Positions 17,730-27,256 of a DNA stretch of 64,000 nucleotides are shown here, in pieces. A program made the translations under genes and the position numbers. A model generated the notes under the pieces. That model saw only the letters and a program-made list of their open reading frames with translations. It was not told the origin of the DNA and ran no database searches. Position 1 is the first letter of the stretch; each line of letters opens with the position of its first letter. The DNA comes from Candidatus Cloacimonetes bacterium 4572_55 (GTDB lineage Bacteria > 4572-55), in NCBI GenBank assembly GCA_002084765.1, contig NBMB01000028.1, positions 33,639-97,638 on the forward strand. The letters are read 5' to 3'.

Positions 17730-19085
17730 ATGAACAGCGTCATTATATTGCTGATAGTTAGCGTATCAATGTGGGGTGTCCAGCGACTGCATATCCCCGC
17801 CGAATCCATCTTGACCAACGACGCGCCTATGGTTCTGGGATTCTTGATCCTCGCCGCGTTTTTCGGCGGAAAACTGACCAGCCGGCTGAATCTGCCTCGT
17901 ATTACTGGATATATCCTCGTGGGATTGGTATGCGGTCCCTGGATTTTGAAATTTGTCACACAGCCGCACTTAGAAAAATTGACCTTGATCGACGAGCTGG
18001 CATTGGCTTTAATCGCGTTTACAGCGGGAGCTGAACTGAACCTGTCCCATCTGAAGAAGCAAATCCGCAGCATCAGCCTCATTATCCTCATGCAGGCGAT
18101 TATCACCTTTTCTCTGGTCTCGATTGCGATTTATTTCAGCAGACCCCTCATTGCCGTTCTGGCGGACCAACCAATCAAAGTGGTGTGGGGGTTTTGCTGT
18201 ATCATCGCGGTGATCTGCATCGCCAAATCACCGGCAGAGACCATCGCGGTGATCGTCGAAACTCGCGCAAAAGGCAAGATGACGGACACAGTTCTCGGCA
18301 TCACCGTGGTGAAAGATGTGATCGTGATCATCCTCTTCACCATCGCCCTGAGCACGATCAAGTCCATGATAAACCCTGGAGAAACGCTGAGTTTCTCCTC
18401 ACTGACCCACCTTTCCATCGAAATAATCTCCTCTATAATCGCGGGTTTGGGGTTCGGCGGTCTGATCATCCTCTATTTTAAATACGTTCGACAAGAGGCA
18501 CTGATTTTCATTCTGGGTTTTGTCTTTTTTATCACCGAAATCTCTCATCAATTGCACCTGGAATTTTTACTGACCTGCATAACCACCGGATTTGTGGTCC
18601 AGACTTTTTCAAAATATGGGCATGATTTTCTAGAAACCGTTGAAAAAGGATCGCTGCCAGTCTATCTGGTTTTTTTCTCGATAGCGGGAGCCACATTGAA
18701 TCTGCCGGTTCTTTACGACCTGTGGCACATTGCCGTGATCATCGTTGCTACCCGAATCCTCTCTGTATATTTAGGCACCTACTCCGGAGCGCGGCTGGCT
18801 GGAGACGATCACAATATCCGCCATTTTGCATGGGCGGGCTTCATCGGACAAGCCGGCGTCAGTCTCGGATTTGCGATCATAATTCAAGATCAATTGCCAG
18901 GTATCGGAGAGACCATCAAAAATATTGTGATCGCCACAATCGTTTTAAACTTGATGCTCGGGCCCGCGCTCTTTAAATGGGCACTACAAAAATCCGGAGA
19001 AGCCGCGCCCAATCCATCAGTTATCAATCATCGCCGGGACTCTCGCGCCCCGTCTACGGATAGTCAACCACATAATTCGGAATGA
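17730..19085 (+). CDS. Cation/proton antiporter (CPA2/Kef-like)
   Basis: A 451-residue inner-membrane protein with 12-13 hydrophobic helices that exchanges Na+ or K+ for H+. Family marks are the FTAGAELNLSHLKK segment, KSPAETIAVIVETRAKGKMTDTVLGITVVKD (with the conserved Asp) and YLGTYSGARLAGDD near the end. No TrkA-N/RCK regulatory domain follows. The start at 17730 has AAAAAGG 10 bases upstream and encodes the first helix; the in-frame codon at 17616 lies inside the preceding gene. It ends in a polar tail and overlaps murJ by four bases. Confidence 0.88.
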   Translation: MNSVIILLIVSVSMWGVQRLHIPAESILTNDAPMVLGFLILAAFFGGKLTSRLNLPRITGYILVGLVCGPWILKFVTQPHLEKLTLIDELALALIAFTAGAELNLSHLKKQIRSISLIILMQAIITFSLVSIAIYFSRPLIAVLADQPIKVVWGFCCIIAVICIAKSPAETIAVIVETRAKGKMTDTVLGITVVKDVIVIILFTIALSTIKSMINPGETLSFSSLTHLSIEIISSIIAGLGFGGLIILYFKYVRQEALIFILGFVFFITEISHQLHLEFLLTCITTGFVVQTFSKYGHDFLETVEKGSLPVYLVFFSIAGATLNLPVLYDLWHIAVIIVATRILSVYLGTYSGARLAGDDHNIRHFAWAGFIGQAGVSLGFAIIIQDQLPGIGETIKNIVIATIVLNLMLGPALFKWALQKSGEAAPNPSVINHRRDSRAPSTDSQPHNSE

Positions 19086-20689
19086 AACAATCCCGTCAAA
19101 TCGCCCGTTTCGCTGGATTAATGACCGCGGCCACCGCGCTCAGTCGTATCACAGGCTTGGCTCGGGATATGCTAAAAGCATATTTTTTTGGATCCGGATT
19201 AGCTGCGGACGCGTTCACCGTAGCATTTCGACTGCCAAACTTGCTGCGCCGCCTCTTCGGAGAAGGAACGTTAAGCGCGGCTTTTATCCCAGTCTATGCC
19301 GACTATCGACTGCGCCTGACAGAGACGGAGAGTCGGCAATTGGTCGCAGCCGCATTGAGTCTTCTGACCGTGATACTGGCGTTTATAACGCTTGCCGGAG
19401 TCTTATTTGCTCCCACTTTGGTCCAGATTTTCGCCCCAGGATTTAGAGCTGTTCCCGAAAAATTTGACCTCACTGTCCGATTGACGCGACTATTATTTCC
19501 TTATATCCTTTTTGTCGGTCTCGCCGCGCTCAGCATGGCTGTTTTGAACAGTCACAAAAAATTTTTTCTCCCCGCGTTGGCTCCAATTACGCTGAACGGA
19601 AGCATGATCATCGCCATGATTTTCCTATGTCCGCTTTTTGGAGAGAGTCAGGAAACCCGAATCTACGCATTAGGTTACGGTGTTCTGATCGGCGGATCAG
19701 GACAATTCCTAATCCAGATTCCAGCCTTGAAACGGATCGGTATAAAATTCCGCCCCTATCTGAATTGGAACCACAAAGGCTTGCGCCGTATTGTCAAATT
19801 GACAGTTCCTGGGCTGTTCGCTCTCAGCGTCACCCAGATCAACATATTTGTGGATACTTTTCTCGCCTCTCTACTGCAACAGGGCAGTATAGCGGCTTTA
19901 GAATACGCCAACCGATTGATGCAACTTCCGTTAGGGCTTTTTGCGGTCTCGGTGACAACAGCGATACTGCCGAAACTCTCGGAGCAGGCGGCGCAGGATG
20001 ATCAAGAAGGCATGCAATCGACCTTGACATACAGTCTGCGCATGATCTTCCTTATTATGATTCCATCCACAATCGGGCTGATCGTCCTGAGAGAGCCTCT
20101 GATCAAACTGCTATACCAACGCGGCGCGTTTGACGCAACGTCCCTTAAGCTGACAAGTTCCGCGTTATTGTATTACAGCGTGGGGCTGTTTGCATACGGC
20201 GGCGTCAAAGCGGTTGCGCAGTTTTTTTATGCGCAAAAGGATACAAAAACTCCGGTTAAAGCCGCGGCTTTTGCCATGGGGATCAACATTCTCCTCAACC
20301 TTATATTGATCCAACCCCTACAACTTGGCGGACTTGCTCTGGCCACATCCCTATCCGCTATGGTCAACATGAGCCTCCTGCTCTACATTCTGCACAAACA
20401 GAAGACCAAACGTATGGATAAGAGACGCACCATTTTGACGCGCAAACTTTGGATCGCTTTCTCAAAAATCCTATTCGCCGCGGCAGTGATGGGAATCATT
20501 GTCCATTACTTTTATGGCGCGATGTTCCGATTTCAACATGCCAATATTCCAAACGCCATAATGGTGTTGGCTGCGATCGCCGCGGGAGTCGTCAGCTATG
20601 CGGGGAGCGTTCGACTGCTTCGGTTGGAGGAGACGGACGCTTTTATATATCTGCTGAAATCCGTGAGACGCAAGATAACTTCCGAATAA
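19082..20689 (+). CDS. murJ: Lipid II flippase MurJ (MviN)
   Basis: MurJ flips lipid II across the inner membrane for peptidoglycan synthesis. The 535-residue length and fourteen hydrophobic segments are standard. Family marks are the N-terminal TALSRITGLARDMLKAYFFGSG and AFRLPNLLRRLFGEGTLSAAFIPVY, and the central LPLGLFAVSVTTAILPKLSEQA. It starts within the antiporter stop (ATGA), implying co-translation. A 9-bp triple repeat and the second copy of the dispersed 20-bp repeat follow the gene. Confidence 0.96.
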   Translation: MKQSRQIARFAGLMTAATALSRITGLARDMLKAYFFGSGLAADAFTVAFRLPNLLRRLFGEGTLSAAFIPVYADYRLRLTETESRQLVAAALSLLTVILAFITLAGVLFAPTLVQIFAPGFRAVPEKFDLTVRLTRLLFPYILFVGLAALSMAVLNSHKKFFLPALAPITLNGSMIIAMIFLCPLFGESQETRIYALGYGVLIGGSGQFLIQIPALKRIGIKFRPYLNWNHKGLRRIVKLTVPGLFALSVTQINIFVDTFLASLLQQGSIAALEYANRLMQLPLGLFAVSVTTAILPKLSEQAAQDDQEGMQSTLTYSLRMIFLIMIPSTIGLIVLREPLIKLLYQRGAFDATSLKLTSSALLYYSVGLFAYGGVKAVAQFFYAQKDTKTPVKAAAFAMGINILLNLILIQPLQLGGLALATSLSAMVNMSLLLYILHKQKTKRMDKRRTILTRKLWIAFSKILFAAAVMGIIVHYFYGAMFRFQHANIPNAIMVLAAIAAGVVSYAGSVRLLRLEETDAFIYLLKSVRRKITSE

Positions 20690-20790
20690 TGCGACTCAAT
20701 CAAAGAGCAAGAGTAAATTCTCTTGACTTTCATATCCATAATACTCATTTTTACATCCATGATCTGCGTAGTGAATCACGAAAACTTGTC

Positions 20791-20835
20791 CGCAGATTAC
20801 GCAGATTACGCAGATTAAGAATTGATAATTAAAGA
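20791..20835. repeat. Triple CGCAGATTA repeat joined to the 20-bp dispersed repeat, copy 2
   Basis: CGCAGATTA occurs three times without gaps (20791-20817), followed by the sequence shared with 16549-16568 in inverted orientation (20816-20835). Related CCGCAGATT(T)CGC words form the 30-bp array at 63899-64000 (reverse strand). The repeat occupies the 172-base gap between murJ and the next gene. Confidence 0.75.
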
Positions 20836-20861
20836 TAAGGACTATTCGAGGGATATAATCG

Positions 20862-22460
20862 GTGCAACATTCGATTAAATTGACGATTGACAATATCAAA
20901 ACCGAAGCCGAGACGGGATCCACGATCCTCCAAGTTGCAAAAAAGCTGAACATCAGGATGCCGACTATGTGCCATCAAACGGGATATGAGCCGGCTACTT
21001 CCTGCATGATCTGCGTAGTAAAAGAGAAGCGATCGGGTCGATTTTTGCCAGCGTGTTCCGCGCTCGTGGGGGAAGGAATGGTCATTGAGACCCACAGCGA
21101 TGAGACCCGGCGTATGAGACGCGCGGCTCTGGAGTTGCTATTAAGCGAACATGTCGGTGATTGCGAAGCTCCCTGCCAACGACTCTGTCCCGCGGGCGTA
21201 CACATCCCGCTAACTATCCGTCAAATCGAGGCGGGGAACTATCGAGACGCCTTGATCACAATAAAAAAACGAATCCCCCTTCCGGCAGTGTTGGGGCGAA
21301 TCTGCCCCGCGCCATGCGAAAAAAGCTGTCGCCGTTCTCTACAGGACAATCCAGTAGGAATCCGCCTATTGAAACAATTTGTAGCGGATATCGATTTGAA
21401 TTCAAAATCACCCTATTCGCCCGAATGCAAACCTCTGAGCGGATTCCGAGTCGCGATTATCGGCGCGGGACCAGCCGGACTCTCCGCCGCCTATTATCTA
21501 GGGCAAAAAGGACATAGCTGCCACCTTTTTGATAACCGATCTGAGCCTGGCGGCGCGCTTCGATACAAAATTCCGCGGGAGAGATTGTCCGCCCAGGCGT
21601 TGGACAGAGAAATAGAAACCATCCGAGGTTTAAGTGCCTCTCTTCATAATTCTTTTTATATGAATCACGAGCTAAGTAAGGATTTATCAATAAAGGAGTT
21701 ACGAAAAGATTATCGCGCAGTCGTGATCGCTATCGGCGCAATTGATCCCATGATTCTCGGCGATTTGAAACGAGCAGAAGCCTTTGGGGTCACACTGAGC
21801 AAGCGAGGCATTGCCGTCCGTCCACGTCTGTTTCTCACCAACCTTCCGGGAGTTTTTGCTATCGGATCCGCTGTAAAGACGGAGCGCATGGCAGTTAAAT
21901 CGATCGCTCAAGGGCGTCTTGTCGCAGATTCAGCCCATCAATTTTTGATGGGTCGGGAGATAGATGGTCCGAGATCGCGCTTCCATTCGCGGATGGGCAA
22001 ACTCTTGGACGGGGAGATTTCCGAATTTTCGCAAGGTGTGAGCCAGGAGGATCGGATCCTCCCAAAAATTGAAACAATCGGTTTTTCGTCATCAGAGGCG
22101 ACGAGGGAATCTCGACGGTGCTTGCGCTGCGATTGTTGCAAACCAAATTCGTGCAAATTGCGTATCTATGCCGAAGAATATCAGGCAGAATCCAAGAAAT
22201 ATAAGCAAAAAACTCGGAAATTTTTCCAAAGGCAGCTTTATCCAGGAACAGTAATATTTGAGACCGGCAAATGTATTAAGTGCGGCTTATGCGTGCAGAT
22301 TACGGAAAAAGCTGGGGAGCGATTTGGTCTCTGTTTTATCGGCAGGGGTTTCGACGTGCGGGTAGAAGCACCGTTAAACGAAACATTGGCTCAAGGTTTG
22401 CAACAGACCGCTATCGAGTGTGTAAACGCGTGTCCTACCGGCGCGCTTGGATTTGAATAA
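20862..22460 (+). CDS. [2Fe-2S]/[4Fe-4S] FAD oxidoreductase, GltD-like but lacking the NAD(P)H fold
   Basis: Domains in order: a [2Fe-2S] plant-type ferredoxin domain (about 1-80, cysteines in MCHQTGYEPATSCMICVV…ACSA), a short DCEAPCQ region, a GltD-type Fe-S helical domain (about 105-175, CPAGVHIP and CPAPCEKSC), an FAD Rossmann fold (VAIIGAGPAGLSAAYYLG near 197), then straight to the closing GVFAIGSA…KSIAQGRLVA segment, and a C-terminal ferredoxin-like part (CIKCGLC…CVNACPTGAL). In GltD and NfnB relatives a second Rossmann fold for NAD(P)H lies before the closing segment; here those roughly 150 residues are absent. It may pass electrons between Fe-S carriers only. GTG start with GAGGGA. Partner unknown; no gltB, nuo or hydrogenase gene nearby. 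Confidence 0.8.
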   Translation: MQHSIKLTIDNIKTEAETGSTILQVAKKLNIRMPTMCHQTGYEPATSCMICVVKEKRSGRFLPACSALVGEGMVIETHSDETRRMRRAALELLLSEHVGDCEAPCQRLCPAGVHIPLTIRQIEAGNYRDALITIKKRIPLPAVLGRICPAPCEKSCRRSLQDNPVGIRLLKQFVADIDLNSKSPYSPECKPLSGFRVAIIGAGPAGLSAAYYLGQKGHSCHLFDNRSEPGGALRYKIPRERLSAQALDREIETIRGLSASLHNSFYMNHELSKDLSIKELRKDYRAVVIAIGAIDPMILGDLKRAEAFGVTLSKRGIAVRPRLFLTNLPGVFAIGSAVKTERMAVKSIAQGRLVADSAHQFLMGREIDGPRSRFHSRMGKLLDGEISEFSQGVSQEDRILPKIETIGFSSSEATRESRRCLRCDCCKPNSCKLRIYAEEYQAESKKYKQKTRKFFQRQLYPGTVIFETGKCIKCGLCVQITEKAGERFGLCFIGRGFDVRVEAPLNETLAQGLQQTAIECVNACPTGALGFE

Positions 22461-22492
22461 AATTTGAAAACAATGCGGATGGAAAATATTTT

Positions 22493-23614
22493 ATGAGAAA
22501 ATTTGTTTATATCTTACTTATTCATGTTGGATTATGCAGCTGGGCTTTCGGATCGGAATCACAAGAGAAATGGCAAATTTTTCGAGGAGACGCCAATCTA
22601 ACCGGCGTTTCCCACGTCGAACTGCCCGAGCAACTTCGCCTTCTCTGGACATTCAAAACCGACGATGAGATACGATCCTCTGCTGTAATTGACGACAATA
22701 AAGCCTATATCGGGTCAAGCGACGGCGCAGTCTATGCCTTGAATATATCGGATGGAGAGAAAATCTGGGCTTATAAAACCGACGACTCTGTAGTGGAAGC
22801 TCCCCCTTTATTGGCGGATGGTTCGGTGTTTGTCGGCTCTCTCGACGGCATATTATACGCGCTGGACGCTGAAAACGGTTCGCTGAAATGGAAATTTGAG
22901 ACGGACGGAAAAATTGTCGGCTCCGCAAATTATAGCCTAATAGAAGGTATGCCGCGTATTTTTTTTGGAAGCTACGATAGCAAAATCTATTGTTTGGACG
23001 CGCAATCCGGCAAATCGGTCTGGACGTATGAATCGAAAAATTTCATAAATGGATCGCCTGCCACAGACGGCGAACGACTCATATTCGGAGGTTGCGACGC
23101 GCATCTGCATCTGATCTCTACAAAAGAGGGCGTTTCATCGGCTATAATTGACGTCGGATCTTATGTCGCCGGTTCCGCCGCGTTGGTGGGAACTAACGCA
23201 TATTTAGGAACTTACGGCGGAAAAGCGATTGCTGTCGATCTCGCTACAAAAAAAATTATTTGGGAATATGGCGACGAGGAGAACGGCGCGGCTTTCATCT
23301 CTTCACCGGCAGTGACAGAGGATCAGGTCGTAATCGGGTCCCGCGATCAATTTTTGTATTGTTTGGACCGCAAAAATGGTAGGATGATCTGGAAATTCCA
23401 CACGCGTGACGAAGTGGACGGCTCGCCGACGATCTGTCGAGACAAGGTGCTGATCGGCTCTGGAGACGGACGCCTCTATATGATCAGCCTAATCGACGGG
23501 AGCGAGATATGGTCGTATGAAGTGGGAGCTGAAATTGTCGGCGCGCCCGCTGTGATAAAAAACACTGTGGTCATCGGATCGGGCGATGGACTGGTCTACT
23601 GTTTCGGGAGATAA
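22493..23614 (+). CDS. Secreted PQQ-like beta-propeller protein
   Basis: A signal peptide (MRKFVYILLIHVGLCSWAFG) is followed by seven or eight copies of a repeat of about 40 residues of the form '…VYALNISDGEKIWAYKTDD…' typical of PQQ-like (BamB-type) eight-bladed propellers. There is no lipobox. No quinone-binding or catalytic residues can be claimed. Such proteins act as periplasmic scaffolds or, in FCB genomes, appear as sensors or surface proteins. The glycosyltransferase gene begins five bases after the stop, so the two are probably co-expressed. Confidence 0.82.
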   Translation: MRKFVYILLIHVGLCSWAFGSESQEKWQIFRGDANLTGVSHVELPEQLRLLWTFKTDDEIRSSAVIDDNKAYIGSSDGAVYALNISDGEKIWAYKTDDSVVEAPPLLADGSVFVGSLDGILYALDAENGSLKWKFETDGKIVGSANYSLIEGMPRIFFGSYDSKIYCLDAQSGKSVWTYESKNFINGSPATDGERLIFGGCDAHLHLISTKEGVSSAIIDVGSYVAGSAALVGTNAYLGTYGGKAIAVDLATKKIIWEYGDEENGAAFISSPAVTEDQVVIGSRDQFLYCLDRKNGRMIWKFHTRDEVDGSPTICRDKVLIGSGDGRLYMISLIDGSEIWSYEVGAEIVGAPAVIKNTVVIGSGDGLVYCFGR

Positions 23615-23618
23615 TTAG

Positions 23619-24914
23619 ATGAAAATTGTGCATATTGTTCCAGGTTCTGGGGGTTCTTTTTATTGTGAAAACTGTTTGAGAGATGGGTTATTGGTCAGGT
23701 CATTGCGAGATAGCGGGCATGATGTGACGATGATTCCGATGTATCTGCCGCTGTTTGTGGACGAGCCGAAAATAACGGGAAATACCCCGATTTTTTATGG
23801 CGCAATCAATGTGTATCTAAAGCAGACCATCCCTATCTTCCGCAAAGCTCCGCAATGGGTTGAGCGATTTTTGGATTCTCCGTTCCTGTTGAAAATTGCC
23901 GCCAAAAAATCCGGCTCTACCCGCGCCTATGGGATGGAAAAGATGACGCTCTCTATGCTGCGGGGCGATGAAGGAAATCAGGCGAATGAATTGGAAAAAT
24001 TGACAACCTGGCTGAAAAAGGAAATCAAACCAGATGTCGTGCATCTATCCAACGCCCTGTTGCTGGGGCTGGCGGATCGGATCAAGCGGGAGACTGGAGC
24101 GACGATCGCTTGTATGTTGCAGGACGAAGATCAGTGGGTGGACGCGATGCGAGACGAATACATCCAGCTTGTATGGGACGCAATGGCGGAAAAAGGAAAG
24201 GTTGTGGACGTTTTTTTTCCGGTCAGCCGCTATTACGCCGATGTAATGAAATCCAAGATGAGGATTCCCGACGAGAAAATCTATCCCGTTTATCCGGGTA
24301 TTGACTTGGATGGATATCAACCCGCGTCGCTTGACCTTGATCCGCCGACAATCGGCTATCTCTCCCGAATATCAAGATCGCATGGATTTGATATATTGGT
24401 GGACGCGTTTATCCGATTAAAGCAAGACCCTGATTTCCGCAATCTTCGACTGCGTGTCACTGGCGGAAAAACAACCGACGACGATGATTTTATCGAGAGT
24501 CAACGTCAAAAATTGGAGAAAAACGGCTTTCTGTCCGATGTGGATTTCATCCCAGATTTTGATAGAAAAAATCGGCTTGAATTTTTGAAGTCGCTTTCCC
24601 TATTATCTGTCCCGGTGCGGAAAGGCGAGGCTTTTGGCGTATTCCAAATCGAGGCAATGGCATCTGGAGTGCCTGTTGTACAGCCAAAAATCGGGGCGTT
24701 TCCAGAGATCGTAGAGACGACCCGAGGCGGCGTTGTCTATCATCCAAACAATGCCGAGACACTATCCGACGCCATCCGCTCTCTTCTGTCACACCCTGAT
24801 CATATTCGGGAGATGGGCATCCACGCGCTGGAATCTGTCCGGAACCGGTTCAGCGTGGAACAATCGACAAAAGATATGATCCATGCGTATCAACTCTTCT
24901 CCAAGAAAACATGA
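23619..24914 (+). CDS. Glycosyltransferase family 4 (GT-B)
   Basis: This 431-residue cytosolic or membrane-attached GT-B enzyme transfers a sugar from a nucleotide donor. The N-terminal domain begins MKIVHIVPGSGGSFYCENCLRDG with a glycine-rich loop. The C-terminal domain begins near IGYLSRISRSHGFDILVDAF and carries the E-x7-E signature in RKGEAFGVFQIEAMASGVPVV, followed by GG(V)VYHPNN. Donor and acceptor cannot be told. It overlaps the DUF2062 gene by four bases. Confidence 0.9.
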   Translation: MKIVHIVPGSGGSFYCENCLRDGLLVRSLRDSGHDVTMIPMYLPLFVDEPKITGNTPIFYGAINVYLKQTIPIFRKAPQWVERFLDSPFLLKIAAKKSGSTRAYGMEKMTLSMLRGDEGNQANELEKLTTWLKKEIKPDVVHLSNALLLGLADRIKRETGATIACMLQDEDQWVDAMRDEYIQLVWDAMAEKGKVVDVFFPVSRYYADVMKSKMRIPDEKIYPVYPGIDLDGYQPASLDLDPPTIGYLSRISRSHGFDILVDAFIRLKQDPDFRNLRLRVTGGKTTDDDDFIESQRQKLEKNGFLSDVDFIPDFDRKNRLEFLKSLSLLSVPVRKGEAFGVFQIEAMASGVPVVQPKIGAFPEIVETTRGGVVYHPNNAETLSDAIRSLLSHPDHIREMGIHALESVRNRFSVEQSTKDMIHAYQLFSKKT

Positions 24915-25501
24915 TAAGAATTTTGCTTATTCAAATTCAAAATGGCACTTGTATGAACCCCTCCGAATTCGAGTTGCAAAATAATAGTTGGCTGAAAAAA
25001 ATCTATTGGCGATTTATCACCATAAGAGGTCATCCCCGAGAGATTGCTTTCGGGTTTGCGCTGGGGCTATTTGTCGGCATGTCGCCCACCATGGGGGTTC
25101 AGACCGTGATAGCGATCTCTATTGCCGCAATTTTTGGATGGAATAAGCTCTCCACGGCAATGGGAGTTTGGATTACGAACCCTTTCACCGCGCTATTTAT
25201 CTATACTGCCAATTATTTTATTGGCGCGTCGATCCTGACGCTGACAAGTAGCCGAAATTTTTCTTCCTATCGGATAAAATTAAGCGGGATGAGAGAGATG
25301 TTGACCCAAACCCCTGAGATTTTTTGGACTATCGCTTTTGGGGGGGTTGTTCTCGGCATACCGATTGCCATCGTGGGATATCATCTTTCATATTCCGCGG
25401 TGATCAATTATCGGCGAAAAATAAGAAAAAAATTGACACTTAAAATGAAAAAAATCAAGAGAAGCAAAAAGCGTAAAACGAAAGACCGACGAAAAAAATA
25501 A
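24911..25501 (+). CDS. DUF2062 membrane protein
   Basis: DUF2062 proteins are small membrane proteins of unknown function often found with glycosyltransferases. The hallmark GHPREIAFGFALGLFVGMSPTMGVQT and the W(I)TNPFTAL segment are visible. Three hydrophobic segments are followed by a very basic tail (…KKIKRSKKRKTKDRRKK). The ATG at 24911 overlaps the preceding stop and is used here; a second ATG at 24953 would remove an odd 14-residue lead and is equally possible. The gene is convergent with the next one, four bases apart. Confidence 0.8.
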   Translation: MIRILLIQIQNGTCMNPSEFELQNNSWLKKIYWRFITIRGHPREIAFGFALGLFVGMSPTMGVQTVIAISIAAIFGWNKLSTAMGVWITNPFTALFIYTANYFIGASILTLTSSRNFSSYRIKLSGMREMLTQTPEIFWTIAFGGVVLGIPIAIVGYHLSYSAVINYRRKIRKKLTLKMKKIKRSKKRKTKDRRKK

Positions 25502-25505
25502 AGGA

Positions 25506-26075
25506 TCAGTCGCAACCCTTCTCCACGTATGAGTCTTTTTTTCGGATTGTTCGGTTAAATCGCAACGGGGATATTGTGCAGTTAGCGACAAATTTGACCA
25601 GCCGCCACTTCTCAATATTTTTATCCTCGCTGATATTGTTGTAATGCACCACAGCGAACAGAGCATTTTCCATTTTTTCATTTTGCATCGCTATTGTAAA
25701 GACGCCTTTTCTGGATAATTTCCTAAGGGTTTTTGACGACTTATCAGCGTCGATCACCCATAAAATATGCCCGTTAAATTTGGAAAGCGTTTTTTTATTA
25801 ACCGGAATGACAAGGACGGAATCGTGGAGGGTGATACTGATCACGGTTTCTCGATACCATGCTTTTAGCTCTCGAAATTGCGCAAGAATTTCAGGATTTA
25901 CCTGGTCTTGGCTTTCGCTGAAAACGCCGACAATAAGCGCGCCGGTATCCGTCTGAATTCCAGCGCAAGCCACGAATATAGGTAAACTCTGAATCACCCT
26001 TTCCAGAGGTTGCGCGAGCGTGGATTGCGGAGAGAGGAAGAATAAAAATGGGAGAACAATCAGCATCTGTCTCAT
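25506..26075 (-). CDS. Exported protein, weakly YfiR/DUF4154-like
   Basis: A 189-residue protein with a clear signal peptide (MRQMLIVLPFLFFLSPQSTLAQ). The mature part starts with LIVGVFSE, has a central GHILWVIDADKSSKTLRKLSRKGVFTIA and ends with WRLVKFVANCTISPLRF. That layout resembles YfiR-type periplasmic proteins that control diguanylate cyclases, but the resemblance is by eye and weak. Cysteines occur at about 36 and 165 and near the C-terminus. It lies 38 bases downstream of the BamB-like gene on the same strand. Confidence 0.55.
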   Translation of the reverse strand: MRQMLIVLPFLFFLSPQSTLAQPLERVIQSLPIFVACAGIQTDTGALIVGVFSESQDQVNPEILAQFRELKAWYRETVISITLHDSVLVIPVNKKTLSKFNGHILWVIDADKSSKTLRKLSRKGVFTIAMQNEKMENALFAVVHYNNISEDKNIEKWRLVKFVANCTISPLRFNRTIRKKDSYVEKGCD

Positions 26076-26113
26076 ATGAATACCCCCGTCTACCTATGCA
26101 GACACACTTTTTC

Positions 26114-27256
26114 TTATCTTTGTTGCAGAGATGGAAGCCAAAATCCGTATAAATGTTTCTTTACCGTCCCAACCAAAAGCATATTTTTCCAAATTAATGG
26201 TCGAGTGCGGACAACCTGGTCAAGATTATACTCCCAAATAATTTGGTTTGTTTGATAATTTATTACAACAATTTTTCCGTCGCTTTGATCCACAAAAATC
26301 ACATATTTCCCATAAACCAATGGCGCAGTGCTGATATTTGGACATTGGACAGACCATTGAACCTGACCGTCGTCAAGGTCAAACGCTTGACAAACGCCAG
26401 TTAAGGAGTGCGCCAAAACCTGGTTTCGTTCCATTACCAAAACAGGCGGATTTGAGTTAATTCCAGGAATCTGTTTCTGCCATCGAATCTCGCCCGTTTC
26501 GGTTCGGATAGAGATCAATTGGTCGTCTTCCGTGATTATCAAAAGGTGATTATTTTTGATCGCGAGATCAAGTGAAATCGCTGCCGGATTCACGAATTCC
26601 CACACCTTTTCGCCTGTTGTCAAACGAAGCGCGGTCAACGCGCCTGTATTTAACGAACCCAAAGTCACGCCGCCGTCGCTGCCAAATATAATAAGCGAAT
26701 CCGCTATGACCGGCTTGGATCGGACAAAATCGGCTGTCGGATAATCCCATACTGTTTCGCCTGTAAGCCGGCTCAAGGCAAGCAACCGGCTCGCATTTGT
26801 TCCAATAAACAACAATGAATCAAAAAATGCAATACTCGATTCGCTTTCGCCTATATATCGCTCCCATTTTTTTTTCGATTTGGAGTTTTTCGATTTGGAG
26901 AGAGATAAGCTATATAACATCTCATCCGGCAAGGTTGTGACAACATACAGAATCGAATCGGTCGGAGCGATCTGCGAAACATACGTCGAAAATTTCTTTT
27001 TCCATAAAATCTTTTGCGTTGTCAGATCGATTTTATATAGCCGACGATCCAACGCCGCAAGATAGAGTTGGTCTTGATAAAGAACAGGTTGGGTAATAAC
27101 TGGGCTTCTTATTTTCATCATCCACGCCAGATCGAATTCTCCGGTTGGATCCACAGAATGAATGGTGAACCGGCTGCCGCATCCACAAAAACAGATGAGC
27201 AAACAAACGGATAGCCCGATTATTATCCACAGTTTCGTATTATTTGGCATACTCAA
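26114..27256 (-). CDS. BamB-like beta-propeller lipoprotein
   Basis: About 380 residues: an N-terminal hydrophobic segment ending in [10 protein letters not shown] (a loose lipobox), then repeated propeller blades of the type '[18 protein letters not shown]' and '[18 protein letters not shown]'. BamB is the outer-membrane lipoprotein that helps BamA fold barrel proteins; this may be its counterpart or just a PQQ-like propeller. The start is within the end of rny. TTG at 27256 has GGGAG at 10 bases; ATG at 27250 is too far from it. The overlap implies translation coupled to rny. Confidence 0.72.
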   Translation of the reverse strand: MSMPNNTKLWIIIGLSVCLLICFCGCGSRFTIHSVDPTGEFDLAWMMKIRSPVITQPVLYQDQLYLAALDRRLYKIDLTTQKILWKKKFSTYVSQIAPTDSILYVVTTLPDEMLYSLSLSKSKNSKSKKKWERYIGESESSIAFFDSLLFIGTNASRLLALSRLTGETVWDYPTADFVRSKPVIADSLIIFGSDGGVTLGSLNTGALTALRLTTGEKVWEFVNPAAISLDLAIKNNHLLIITEDDQLISIRTETGEIRWQKQIPGINSNPPVLVMERNQVLAHSLTGVCQAFDLDDGQVQWSVQCPNISTAPLVYGKYVIFVDQSDGKIVVINYQTNQIIWEYNLDQVVRTRPLIWKNMLLVGTVKKHLYGFWLPSLQQR

